From the NCBI GenBank assembly GCA_014526335.1, contig JACTAT010000108.1, positions 548,290-612,289 on the forward strand: 64,000 bases of DNA, read 5' to 3'. Under the pieces are notes generated by a model. It made no database searches and was not told the DNA's origin. It saw nothing but the letters and a program-made list of their open reading frames with translations. The translations under genes were made by a program, and so were the position numbers. This stretch comes from Chrysaora quinquecirrha (lineage: Eukaryota > Cnidaria > Scyphozoa > Semaeostomeae > Pelagiidae). Positions 1-11,565 of the stretch are shown piece after piece. Each line of letters starts with the position of its first letter. Position 1 is the first letter of the stretch.

Positions 1-14
1 CAGTCGGAGAATGG

Positions 15-187
15 CTAAAATGTTCCTTGTTTTGAATCAGTGATACCTTTTGTGTCTTCCATCTCAACTGTATTCGCTTCACCAATGATTGCAGTAGATC
101 CATCAAGGACATTTGTATTGAAAACATTTTCATGCTTATGTTCATGTCTATGTACATTAAGGTTGTAAATAACTGCTTGATTAGAAC
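15..187 (-). CDS. Terminal exon: His-rich linker and RHIM-like motif
   Basis: The acceptor TTTTTTCATCAG ends at 188. The exon encodes 56 residues: an alternating-His stretch (HRHEHKHE), then VFNTNVLDGSTAIIGEANTV followed by EM, and stops 14 residues later at TAG (17-15). The segment partly fits the RHIM pattern (hydrophobic)-Q-(hydrophobic)-G-x-x-N-x-(hydrophobic): G, N and the hydrophobic positions are present, but the Gln is Ile and the first hydrophobic position is Ala. It could instead be an unrelated amyloid-type motif. Confidence 0.6.
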
Positions 188-3100
188 CTGATGAAAAAAG
201 AAGAAAATATGTTGTGTTAAAAACAGTTTTATTCGTCAAGGCAGGCCTCAACCATCCGAATAAGCGCAACATAAGACCAGAAAATGCTTAAAGGGAATCG
301 ACAAGGCTAAGACAGTGCATTTTAAAAATGGCCTATTCAATCACTTTGAATTTGAAAGCAAGTTAATCACCGCAATGATTCTCTGCACTGCACAATAGAG
401 TCAATTAATTGTCCATTACAATAGTTCATTTATGGTATCTGAGAGCACTTGGCACGTACCAGCTTTAACCTTGTCGATTCCCCATAATAACGGCATACGG
501 TTGACCATGCCAGTTTCTAAATGATTGGGATACAAGGAATAAGAAATAGGTCTGCAGAATGGGAGAGAATAAGCCATTCTAGAAATGTTAACAAAGATGA
601 AGAAATCAATGTTGATGATAAAATATAAATAACGGTGGTTGAGTTAAAAATTTTTAACTACGCATCTCATCCGGTCTAACGTAAACCCCCAATAGGCATA
701 TACCTCTCAAACTAATGGCCAATAACACATAAAGAAGTTAATTAAGTGCACTACCTTATATGTCTGTGAACCATTTTGTTAACCCTTTAATTCAATGTTC
801 TTAGCGCTTAGCACTATTTTTCTATATTTCAGAACAGGTGCTTTTTCTAACATGTATTGACATTTGAAGTATGTGGATTATTTGCATTTTACATTGCAAA
901 ATCGAAGGTTTGAGGTCGGATTCTCTAAGTTAAGCGGTTAGAGACCTCGAGGCTTCCATCAAAATGTGAAAATAAAGATAAGAAATTAGGCAAACATCGT
1001 CAAATAGAAAATTACTACGGTACTCACCAGTTCCCTTCACATGTAGCATACGCCAATACGCTATTTGTCCATATCTTATACAGTCTTCAAGGCCAGTTAA
1101 AACCATATAGTTTTTGTCCTTGGGGTCCTCATGTCGATGTTCATCACTTTCTTTTAACGTGAATGTATCCGTTAAGCAAATCTTTTTATCATCAAAGCTA
1201 AAAGGAGAAGAACTTTCAAGAAATTTGAATAAACACCAGAAGAGACCAAATTATTCTTAGGACGTCTAAATTTCATAGTAAGTAAGGAACAGGACCGTAA
1301 AAACATTTTTGGAGCCCAAAAACATTAGCTGATGGCATCACTCAATCATTTTGGAAAATTTAAAAGTTTCGTAATGTCTTTCTTAATGTCTTATTTTTGA
1401 CCATACAATCCAAAACTCAAACTTAGATGAAACTACAAGATTCGTATTGTTAATAACATATGCTTTGTGTCCGTTAAAATATATGCATTTTCAAATTTGC
1501 AATGGCCCTAAAATCAAAATCAAGTGAAATAGGACTATTATGCCTTCAAATTTGGAGTAAAGATTCACACTGACTCCGAACTTCACCAATTCGGGGACAA
1601 CTATCTTGCATAATAGCACATGAAGAAGTTCTTTTCAGAAATTCAAAACAACACCGTTGATGAGTTTTAGGTGTATTTAAGCCTTTTTAACACAGGAACT
1701 AACGAAGGGATCCTTGCACCTTAAAGATATTATAATGCAGATAACTTTTAGGATGCTTAGGTAGCTCGTAGCTATACCGTGGCATGAGATAAAATAAAAA
1801 AGGCAAACTTACTCAAGCACAAGTTCGCCGTCATAATTTGATTTCATTGAGCCAGTGACATCCACTTTTAATTTGGTTCCACAATATAAACCTTTCTTTG
1901 ATAGAGATTTTTCTATCAATTCATATGGTCTATCTTTGAACCAATCGTTTACTCGTTCACCATTTTCAATAATGGTGCATGCTATGCAACAGCTCATCTT
2001 TGGTTCATCTTTGATGCCATACAAAAAGAATGAGGCATCACGTGCTCCGGACACGTATATTTTCAAAACTTCAAGGAATTCTGAAAGTTTGCTTCGTACA
2101 GCCAGAAATCTATAGACAAATATTAGAAGATGATTTATTGTATGAACGATAACTCTTGTAGGTATTCCTCTCATTTCTACCCTTATTACCAGCCTGTTGA
2201 TTAGCAGGCGACCTTATTCTAACAGGTGCATCTCTCACAGAAGAATTGCAGTACATAGCTGACTTGACAATTGGGTAGAAGCTTGAAGGATTCTAATTAT
2301 CTTCAGAGTTTATAGTATCAACATTAGAGAAAAAAACGCAAGAAAATATCGAAAAAACTGAAAGAGCTGGAGTTTGTTCCAGATACAAGCTGGAACGCAT
2401 CCGTCAGATGAATCGGCATTTCGCGTCAAAACCAATCAGCTTGCAGTATGCAGCAGGAAGACGAATAGTATAAATTGAAGAGTCCAAGTGAGAAAATGAT
2501 CTCTTGCCCTTTATTCGAAACTGGCCTTTTGGTTTTGATGCGGACCGATTCCAAAACTTGAAACAAAGACGATTCTAGCATTGATTTTCTGCACTGTGGC
2601 TTATCATGACAATCGTATCCTGTGTGAGAATCATGTCTAACCCAATTCGTATGAAGATTGACGTTTATTTCTCATAAACTTTTTAGCCTGGTAGATAGAA
2701 AGCTGAAAGCAGCCTGACGTTAACGTATGTATTATCCTACATTTAGTAATTATGTATTATCCTACATTTTTTGAAACCGTCTCCGCAGTATCTAGGTATA
2801 AAAGAATCACGACACGACATTTATTGGACTAAGTCGGCAAACTGATGGCTTCTTGTTACGAAACTAAGGATAACATGAATGGAAATCCATGATATTCATG
2901 CAACATATCAAGTTTGGCATCCCCATTCTGGATCTGCAATCAATAATTAGATTTGATGACGTCCGCATAGAATGGTCATGATCGCGTCACGTCATCATGA
3001 CTTCATCATGACCTCATTCTTGGCTTAAATTCAGAAAAATTTTAAAATGTCAATATATGAATTCTCCATACATCAGAGTCTTTGAAATGTTCCTTCGCTT

Positions 3101-6100
3101 GCATATTTAAACCTAAGTTGAGGGTTTAGAAAATACCTTGCAGGAATAGATCTCGTGAAACATGTGCAAAATTTACCTTCCGTTTTCAATTTTCAAGCAT
3201 ATATCAAGACAAACACACACGTATTGTATTATGTAAGCATAATCGGCTACATACGAGGGGATTGACCTTTATAACCTTTTTTCTGAGACAAAACAGGCAA
3301 AATTGGTGCGAAAATGGTCCAATTTTGCAATATACCTGACTTTGTACTTGATGGCATCATTGTTACGTCAGAATAGAAGAAATAGAAGAGGGAACCACCA
3401 AAATCTGTTTGTTGCTATTCCACCATTATGAAAATTTTCAAAGCTCTGGTTCATCTTAGAGGCATTTGACACGGAGAGACAATTTACACAGGAGAGGGAA
3501 GAAAACACCCCCTGGAAAATGCTAGTCAGAAAAAACTATATAGGGTGAAGTTGTTTAGACCCGCAGTGTGTTTTGCTTTCTTCGCCAAAAATTGGGCTCA
3601 CGATATATCGTGAGGAATATGCTGTATCTCCTTATCTCTGAGAAATGCGACCTACGTAACTGCCTGGCATAAAACTAGCACGAGAATTCGTAAATAACCT
3701 GTTCTTTGAAGTATATGGGTAATCCTAGAAATTTCCGAACGCGAAGAACTAACCAAGGGCTGGCAGCAGTGAAACACAAGCATGGTAAAAAATTTTTCTT
3801 CATTTTCAAAACACAATGAGACATTGTCTGTCCAAGGCAGATTTAGGTGAACAGGGAACTTTTGTTGTCTGTAGTTATGATCAGAAATTTCGGCCTCGAC
3901 GTTTTCGCTCCTTACTATAACTCTGCTAGAATTTCGGCTGAAAGAAATACGTAAGATGTAAAAAAAAAAAACAACAGAACTCACAGGCTGAAATGGTTAA
4001 CTTGAAAGATAACTCGGTTTTCGTTCAATTCATATTTTGAATCATTAGTGACATCATCAAAATCGCCATTTTCATTTACTTGAAGTATCACAAACTTTCC
4101 TTCAGCAGATTCTCTTTGCTCAAACGGGAGCTCAATCGTAATAGCTCTTTTAGGCACCTCAGACATATCAATATGTAGGACGGGACTTGTTATCATTCCC
4201 ATTTTTCTCAGAGCAATCGTAGCCTCGTCTGTTAACATGTTCACCTGATAAAATAATTCAGCAAAAAGTAGTAAAGGATCGGTGTAGCATGGATGATAAT
4301 CCCAATTTGGTTCTACGCAACGTTTTTATCAGAATACCTTTAAATTTTTGCTGAACCTCGATTTTTAACAATTTTCAAACATTTAGAGCCTAAATATATC
4401 CTTACATAACAAAATTTATTAAAATTCCGCTCTTTACTAACAGAACGTTATTATTAAACATGAATGTCACACTTGTTTTGAATTAGCAGTGGACAGGAGA
4501 AAAATTGTGTGAAAAACTCTGAATATATAAAACTTTATACTTTCAGCAAAGTTTTAGCCTCAGAATATACAAAATGTCACCCTTATAGCCAAGTTTAAGC
4601 CTCAGAATATATAAATGTCATACTTGTAGCCAAGTTTTAGCCACAGAATATATAAAATGTCACACTTTCAGCCGAATTTTAGCCTCAGAATATATAAAAT
4701 GTTATACTTTTAGCCTCAGAATGCATAAAATGTTATAGTTTTAGCCAAGTTTTAGCCTCAGAATATGTAAAATGTTATACTATCTGACAAGTTTAAGCCT
4801 CAGAATATATAGAATGTTATGCTTGCAGTCAAGTTTCACCCTCAGAATATATAGAATGTTATAATTTTAGCCAAATTTTAGCCTCGGAATATATAGAATG
4901 TTATACTATCTGACAAGTTTAAGCCTCAGAATATATAAATGTCATACTTGTAGCCAAGTTTTAGCCACAGAATATATAAAATGTCACACTTTCAGCCGAA
5001 TTTTAAATGTTAAATATAAAATGTTATACTTTAAGCCTCAGAATGTATAAAATTTTATACTTTCAGTCAAGTTTCACCCTCAGAATATATAAAATGTTAT
5101 AATTTTAGCCAAATTTTAGCCTCAGAATTTATAAAATGTTATACTTTCAGTCAAGTTTCACCCTCAGAATATATAAAATGTTATACTTTTAGCCAAATTC
5201 TAGCCTCAGAATGTATAAAATGTTATACTTTCAGCCGAGTTTAAGCCTCATAATATGTAAAATGTTAAACTTTTTGCCAATTTTCAGTTTTACTTTTATA
5301 TTTAGAATTTTGCAATGTTGACCTGAGTCTTTTTTGATTCCGCACATTATCGTGAAGAAACATGTCCACAAAACACGAGATGAAGGAAAAAGATTAGCAG
5401 CTGGAGAAATAACCATATAAAAACAATCGTCGTCTTATCGTTGCTCGCAACATAAATGGCTACAGCAAAGTGCTCCAATCTAGTTAGATTTGAATTCAAT
5501 AGATGCATCTGTCATTGTCAGATCTCACCTTCGTAATACACTTCGCAGGATTTTTTGCGAAGGTTCCGGGTTGAAAACGAAGTTTGATTCCAGTATCTTC
5601 TCCAAATGGATACGACTCAACAGCTATACTACCAACGTCAACATGAAACAAAACTGGTTGGAGCTGAAGGCAGATTGTATATATTCCGGCCTTAGTTATT
5701 TCCACTTCAGCCAGTTTGCGCACACTTTCTTCATCTACAAATATGATCAGCACTTTTGTTACAGAAACAAAATTGTCTTTAACGAAACGCAAATGAATAG
5801 CCGAACATGGGTGCAGTGAATTGTTTATCTACAATGCTGGATTCGCAACAGAAATTACATCCCTCTCCAAATGAACTTCTAGTTTGTGAGAGGAAAATTG
5901 AAACTTTCTAGGGTTTGTAACGTGGGGCTAACTACTTTTTAAAGCAATTTGGTAAAGTTTTCTAAAGCTAAAAAGATCCAGGGATTTACGAAAACTTTGT
6001 CCATCACAAATTTTATCTACCGCTCAGGAGAGATGATTTAAACCAAAATGAACATTAGCCTCAATGTTTCGGCATTTCGCAAACATTTCCAGTAAGACGA

Positions 6101-9100
6101 AAGTGAAAAAAAGATTTAAATGTAGAGCAATTTTTACCATCGTGTGACGTTGTTTTTAGGCATGTTGGCAGAGTGATCCACTTTTCTTCAGATGAAACAT
6201 AATGTTTCGCAACAACTTCTGTCATAGCAGGTCTTTCGTGCAAATTGTATGGAATATTCAATGTGCACGGCTTCAACAAGGCAATGTCTTCTGGTCCAAG
6301 TACAACGACGTCACTCAGCAGACATTCACCAAAAGACAAGTCTAAAGGAATATCGGCAAATGACTTTCGAGATAACTCAATTTCGAGAGACGAATCCAAA
6401 GCATCTTTAGGTAGATTCAGCAAGACACCAAGGTTTTCAAATACGAAATTTCCTCCATTTTCATCCAACACCTTTTTTGTCACACTTTGGTAAAATTGTG
6501 AACACTGACTTAAAAGAAAATCGGATACTGATATGGATGAAAATCTAAAAAGGAAACTATCTAAAAACAAAAGCCTAAGACAAATACCTTCGAAGCCAAC
6601 TTAAGACCTGACCTATTCGTGAACTCAACCATTTACTTAATTTAGTTAAAGAATAGAGAGGTTAAAAACGATTCATACACCCAATATTGGTTAGCTAATA
6701 GATGGGTAATACAAGTCATGCATCAAAACTCGTCTGTGTGCATTAGCATTACAAAATGTATCCTGCACCTCTAAAATACACACTCGTTAAATGACACAAT
6801 GCTATATGAAAAAGATGTTGTGTAGGCTCTACAGAATACAGTTAACTTTAAACATGATACCTATATTGCATTCCCCATCGTCGAACCTTCTTGTACGGCC
6901 AGGTCTATCCCGCGGACCTTGTACAACATTTTAAAGTACATGAAGCTAGTGTCCAAAACAGAGCTATTGACGGAGATGCAAGCAAAGATAAGCAAAATAG
7001 GAAACAGAAACAGTCCTAAGAAATAGAGGAAGTCAATATTATTTACTTACTTGGTGTAAAATTTTGCATCCATGTAACCAAGGTCTAAAATGCAACATAG
7101 AAGAAATGCCTAAAACCGTTGGGCAAAAAGGTTTCTCCTCTTTATGAGCAAACTAGATGCATACCAAATAATCATGAAGTGTATGCCTGTACAGAAGTAA
7201 AAGGTGTCCTTATTGTGCGAGTTAAAAGGTTCAAACTGTATCATATAATCAGTTCTATTGGGTCTGCTGAAAAGTCCCGAAAAGTAAAGGCTGGAAAGTT
7301 TTGAAATGAGGATATACTGCAGAGTGACGAATGTAAGCTGGAAAGATCACAAGATCAAAGAAGAAGCACGAGCAAGACAAAAGAAGAGGGGTATTCACAT
7401 CTTTGAGATTTCTGAACAAAAGATCACAGTAGATAAAAAGAATGTTCATTTGAATTATTTAATACGTTATTTCAAAATAAGTAGCAACATACAAGAACTG
7501 AAGGGTGTCAGACTGGTAAAGGCATGAGCTGACCTACCTTCTAGCACAACCTGATGAAGGATGCTTATGTGGATTGAAAAAATCACAAGAAACGTAATTT
7601 ATAAAAGTTAAACCCACCTGAACCCAGCAGAACCCACCTGAACCCAGCAGTAACCCACCTGAACCCACCTGAACCCAGCAGTCAAAACTGCCGCACTTAC
7701 CTGCTCTCACCTTAGAACAATGAGATTTTAATAACGCTTTCGGGAAAACGCACCTCGTGCTTGTTTACAAATCGGGGTTCTCTAGAAAATCTCGGAGGAT
7801 ATTTAAGAATGCCTCAGGGGAAATGGCATTTTATTCAACGGAGATGGGTATAAACAAAGAAACATGTTTGCGCGAAACAGATATATTCTGTGTGTATGTT
7901 TATATGCCAGGGGCAATTCACTCCTCAAAAATGATGCTAATTCGACTAATCAGCTATATAAAGTTCCAGAAACACATCTAGGAGATTACCAATGAACGAA
8001 TGACCCCCGATTTTCACAATAGAAAACTTGTTCATCCTTGCTAGAAACAGGCCTTGCCAGGAGAAAAATAGAGGTGATCTACAAAACGAGCTCCTCAGCA
8101 ACTCAAGGCGCTCCATTTCACACCCCTGTTGAAAATGCATGTTGTATGTTTGGGAGAGGGATACTAGTCTTAGATACATACAAAGATCAATTTCATTATT
8201 GCAATGTAACAATATGTGGGCTCCATTGTGCAATACTACAGGGTAAAAGTAAGTGAAAGAAGAGTCTTCATAAACATCATAAAAGCACTCGCTTAGTGTG
8301 CTAGAAACAATTTAATATCAGTAATATAACAAAGAATTGGTTAATTTAACTGTTTTCACATGTATGATGAAAACAATGAAGAAAACAATTGGGCCGCGAG
8401 AAGCAAAACGAGATCACAGCTTTCAGCAGAAACGCGGGCTGACGAGCATTGAATGAAAATATTTGCAACGTGAAAACGTAAACGGGATGTGATATTGTAA
8501 ACAAAGGATAAGCAATATTACTATCAAAAGCGATTAGCAAGTACTTTGTGGTCAATTCACAGGATATTTTTCGAGAGATATTGGTTTTAGGCGCTCGAGA
8601 AACAGCTCTGCACGAGTTAATTTAGGCGCGCTCTAGGCGCGCGCGCTCGATCAAGCGCCTTTCCGGGCAAGGCCTGAGAAATCCTATAATGAAAATCCTT
8701 GGAAATCCTTTTGCCTTTACGCCAAAATGGTAGGTCTTACAGGTAGGTGCATTACATGCATTAATGGCCGAAAAGTGCATGAGATTTCTGCCTGAAATCT
8801 CTCATAATTAACTTGGTATTTCTTGATTTCTGTCAGGATTTCTTTGGATTTGATGGATTTAACAAACGCACAAGACTTGTTTTTTCCTCATTTTTGATTT
8901 TTCTCTTTTAAGACTAGGTTCGTATAAATTGTCGTTGTCCATACCGAACCAAATGTGATTTTGATCTGCAGCATGCGGCTATTGGTTACTCACAATTCGA
9001 AAAAGAGCGTTAAGTTTTCGCGTGTTAGCTCAATCATTTTTTTTAAGAAAGTGCTTCTAATAAAAAACGAATATCTTGATTATGACCCTAGAGATATTCG

Positions 9101-11565
9101 AGAGAGCCCCGGTTTGTAAAAGAGCGCTAATTGCATATTCCCGTAAGCTTTTTAAAGCCCATTAACAAGTTTCATTGTTCTTAGGCGTGAGCAGGTGGGT
9201 TTACTTGGGTTTAGCTGGGTTGGGTCCAGGTGGGTTCAGCTGGGCTCAGGTGGGTTTAACTTTTATAAATTATGTCACAAGAAATTGTTCAAAAGAAACA
9301 AATTTTAAGAAATTTACCATTTGTATTCTTTGGCTTTGAAGCTGAATTAGCCTTTTCTTCATTGTAATATGATTTGATTGCAGGCAATCCTTGCAAACAG
9401 ACTTCATATGGTGGCTCTACTAAGGGATTATTGAGTATGCTGATTTTTGCATCCAATTTCAATTCAGCAATGCTTTTTGGCAAATGGGTTATTTTATTGT
9501 TATCCAGTTGCAAGGTTTGAAGCCTAGACAGATGCATTCCTAAATGGGCAGGCAGATACTTTATGTCATTAAAGCTTGCGTCTAAATATTCCAACTTCAT
9601 CAGATCTGCTCCAAAACTTTCTGGTAGTGATTTTAATCTGTTGTAGCTGATATCTAATACCTGCAGCTGTGGTAGCCACTCTGCAAAACAGTCTGGCAAA
9701 ACACTGATTTTGTTCTTGCTTATATCAAGGTTCTTCAGCTCTGTCAAATCTGTGACATAAATGTCAGGCAAAGTTTCTAACTCATTCCCACTTAAAACCA
9801 AAGTCTCCAAATTCAGTATCCATGTCTGATCGTAAATTGGGAGATTCTTAATACTATTTCTGCTTAAATTGAGATATTCTAGTTTCCCATATCCCATTCC
9901 AAATTTCTTTGGCAAGTAACGTAATTCATTGTCACCAAGGTGCAACCATTTAAGCTCTGGGAACCAGTTTGAAAAGTGGTTTGGCAGTTCAGCTAGTTTA
10001 TTTTGCCTCAAATCAAAGTGCTCCAGTTTGGTAAGCTGTTTGCCAAAACATTCAGGTAGCCACTTAAACTGGTTGCAGGAAAAGTTTAAATATTTCAGCT
10101 TAGTTGATATGTCTGATGAAGAGATTGATAGGATATCTAATCCATTTTTGCTCATGTCAAGGTATTCAAGCTTTGGTAGATTCACCCAAAAATGTTTGGG
10201 CAAGCACTTTAACTCATTTACACTAAGATTCAAAGACTGAAGCTCTGTTGAGTTACTTAAAAAATGACTTGGTAGCTGAACTAATCTATTTTTGCTTAAA
10301 TCTAAGTCTTCCAGATTGGTAGAATTTGCACAGAAATGTGCAGGTAAAAATTTCAACTTGTTGCCACTTAAATTCAATAACTGAAGCTCCGGAAACCAAT
10401 TTGAAAAATGCACAGGTAGTTCAACTATTCTGTTTCCACTGGCATCAAGACATCTTAGTTTTTCTAACATGGCTCCAAAATGTTCTGGCAATGATTTTAA
10501 TTTATTACCACTAAGATTCAACCACTGAAGCTCTTGCAGCCAATGAGCAGTGCCATCTGGTAGCTCTTTTATTTCATTTTGACTTAAATTCAGATATTCT
10601 AATTTTTTAAAACCATGTCCAAAATGTTCTGGTAGTGATGTTAATGAATTATTACTCATGTTCAAACACTGAAGATGTGACAGGCCTTCACAAGCATCAC
10701 TTGGTAGCTCAGCTATCATATTGCAGCTTAAATCTACATGTTGCAGTTTTGCTAGATTTGCAAACAAATGACCTGGCAATGAAATTATTCTATTTCCACT
10801 TAGATCTAGTGTCTGGAGTTCAAATGACCATTTGGCAAAATCATGTGGAAGTTCACCAATTTTGTTTCCCCTCAAATCTAAATATTCCAAATTCCTTAAA
10901 CCTGTTCCAAAATTTCCAGGCAATGATTCAATGATATTGTTACTTAAATTCAACCAATGCAATTTTGGAAACCATTCAGCAAACTGATAGGGCAGATTGT
11001 CTATTCCATTTCTGCTTAAGTCTAGATACTCAAGCTCTCTTAGACCATCTCCAGAATTGATATTCAATACATCTAGTTTGTTGCAGCTTATGTCAAGTGC
11101 TTTTAATTGTGTCTGTGCATTTGTTGGGAATTTTTTCAACAAGTTTCCGCTCAAGAATAGGGACTTCAACTGCCATAATTCCTGAAAGAAATCACTAGGC
11201 AGTTCTTCTATGTTGTTATGACTTAGGTGCAAAATCTGAAGATCCTTTAGATTTTTTGAAAAGTTTAATGGTAATTTTTTTATTGAATTTCCATTCAAAT
11301 TTAGCTCTTTGATGTTTTCCAAAACAGAAAGAAATTCTTCAGGAACATGATCAATTTTGTTCCAGGACAAATCAAGTATTAGACAATCAAAAACTGAAAA
11401 CTCTGATGTCAGATCACATGGTTTGATACCCAGTCTGCTGGAATCAAGTTTTTGTAGATTCTCATCCACTTTTCCAAGTGTTCCCATTTTTAACTGCTTG
11501 TTGATATTTTCTTTCAGCAGAACCTTTAAATTACAAATAAGAACAGGATTATCATTTAGGTTTTG
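15..11565 (-). CDS. PIDD-like LRR-ZU5-ZU5-UPA protein with RHIM-like tail (multi-exon, 5' end incomplete)
   Basis: Spliced minus-strand model with exons 11565-9318, 7084-7051, 6508-6138, 5776-5529, 4244-3985, 2109-1813, 1197-1028 and 187-15 (TAG stop at 17-15). Every junction has GT/AG and matching phase, giving 1,266 residues from the first acceptor. Order: LRR array (about residues 60-735), first ZU5-like module (about 765-920), second ZU5-like module (about 935-1053), UPA-like module (about 1054-1210), His-rich linker, and a short motif at about 1241-1252. An HFS tripeptide (1051-1053) ends the second ZU5. In vertebrate PIDD1 the same LRR-ZU5-ZU5-UPA order is followed by a Death domain and HFS is the self-cleavage site; here no Death domain is seen and the protein ends with a partial RHIM match. 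A signalling or death-adaptor role is inference. The exon carrying the initiator Met may lie upstream; the first in-frame ATG is about 27 codons into the LRR exon. Confidence 0.82.
188..1027 (-). other. Last intron of the PIDD-like gene
   Basis: Bounded by GTGAGT and TTCATCAG. I see no exon, known repeat or conserved element inside. Confidence 0.6.
1028..1197 (-). CDS. UPA-like exon, second part
   Basis: Reads FDDKKICLTDTFTLKESDEH and ends in GQIAYWRMLHVKGT, compatible with the last beta strands of a UPA module. Acceptor CCTTTTAG, donor ACTG|GTGAGT; both phases agree with their neighbours. Confidence 0.7.
1813..2109 (-). CDS. UPA-like exon, first part
   Basis: Encodes FLAVRSKLSEFLEVLKIYVS followed by a stretch with a Cys-Cys pair, 'ERVNDWFKD' and 'GTKLKVDVTGS'. 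This resembles a UPA domain: a beta strand after the cleaved Ser, a variable loop, then 'G--l-V---G'. Acceptor TATAG at 2111-2110, donor TTGA|GTAAGT at 1813/1812. The UPA assignment rests mainly on its position directly after ZU5. Confidence 0.7.
2110..3984 (-). other. Intron between the ZU5-2 and UPA exons
   Basis: The intron separates the HFS codons from the UPA exon. It contains a short direct repeat (two copies of a TATGTATTATCCTAC segment near 2726 and 2750). The 110-codon ORF at 3652-3984 starts at the intron donor and lies wholly inside the intron; joining across it restores the ZU5-UPA reading, so I treat that ORF as chance. Confidence 0.6.
3985..4244 (-). CDS. Second ZU5-like exon with the HFS tripeptide
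   Basis: Encodes ITSPVLHIDMSEVPKRAITI and ELPF, the 'SPVL-I-----KPVTIELP' signature of a ZU5 domain, and ends VIFQVNHFS. The codons for H, F and S are at 3995-3987. The donor CCT|GTGAGT leaves phase 2 and splices to 2109 to give HFSLFLAV. In PIDD1, and in related FIIND proteins with an SFS/HFS-type site, cleavage occurs before the Ser. Cleavage here is inferred from position and sequence only. Confidence 0.82.
4490..5275. repeat. AT-rich minisatellite in an intron
   Basis: About 15 degenerate copies of a 40-55 bp unit containing AAGTTTTAGCCTCAGAATAT, then ATAAAATGTTATACTTT. Copies vary by small indels and share the words GCCTCAGAATATATA and AATGTTATA. The array lies entirely in the intron between exons 4244 and 5529 of the PIDD-like gene. 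Confidence 0.85.
5529..5776 (-). CDS. Exon joining first and second ZU5-like modules
   Basis: Reads the last strands of ZU5-1 (EITKAGIYTICLQLQ, at the place where PIDD proteins may have a first HFS) and the start of ZU5-2 (GIKLRFQPGTFAKNPAKCIT, resembling the 'SL-FPPGAF' strand). Donor ACGAAG|GTGAGA at 5529/5528 is phase 0 and joins exon 4244. The acceptor is GTTAAAG at 5778-5777. Confidence 0.78.
6138..6508 (-). CDS. First ZU5-like exon of the PIDD-like gene
   Basis: Encodes 123 codons including GGNFVFENLGVLLNLPKDAL, then LLSDVVVLGPEDIALLKPCTLNIPY. These match the ZU5 pattern of a gain-of-GV strand, a 'P-x-x-A-L' turn, and 'LSPVV-GP---LKPVTL-IP'. Acceptor TTTTAAG at 6510-6509; donor GATG|GTAAAA at 6138/6137. 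The ORF reads on past the donor as FFHFRL, but that is intronic in this model, so the first ZU5 lacks an HFS cleavage tripeptide. Confidence 0.82.
7051..7084 (-). CDS. 34-nt linker exon of the PIDD-like gene
   Basis: A strong acceptor (CATTTTAG) and a strong donor (AA|GTAAGTAA) bound 34 nt that read DLGYMDAKFYT in the only frame that joins the LRR exon (phase 1) to the ZU5 exon (phase 2). Without this exon the flanking exons cannot be joined in frame using their visible splice sites. The exon was found from phase logic, not homology. Confidence 0.65.
7593..9274. mobile_element. Foldback element with ACCCACCTGAACCC arms
   Basis: Termini are inverted copies of C(G/A)TAATTTATAAAAG, then TTAAACCCACCTGA and further ACCCACCTGAACCCAGC-type repeats at each end. 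The element is flanked by an exact 10-bp direct repeat TCACAAGAAA at 7583-7592 and 9275-9284. A 10-bp TSD fits Mutator/foldback-type transposition. No transposase ORF is seen, so it is non-autonomous. It sits in the first visible intron of the PIDD-like gene. A related left end recurs at 25405-25630. Confidence 0.85.
9318..11565 (-). CDS. LRR-array exon of the PIDD-like gene
   Basis: One 2,248-nt exon encodes 749 codons of nearly uninterrupted leucine-rich repeats of about 23-24 residues, with consensus LxxLPxxFxxxLxxLxxLdLSxN. I estimate about 28 repeats, many more than the seven or so of vertebrate PIDD1. The upstream boundary is read as a splice acceptor (pyrimidine-rich tract then CAG at 11568-11566), because the ORF otherwise opens only with a TTG. 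The downstream donor is ATG|GTAAAT at 9318/9317, leaving phase 1. There is no transmembrane segment or signal peptide in the exon, so a cytoplasmic LRR is likely. The repeats are similar enough to suggest expansion by internal duplication. Confidence 0.9.

Noticed and set aside
3652..3984. 110-codon minus-strand ORF adjoining the ZU5-2 exon
   Set aside because: It begins at the splice donor and splicing past it gives a perfect-phase ZU5-UPA join, so it is intronic.
4490..5275. Possible CRISPR-like array
   Set aside because: Units are degenerate and contiguous, without unique spacers, and the genome is eukaryotic; it is a minisatellite.
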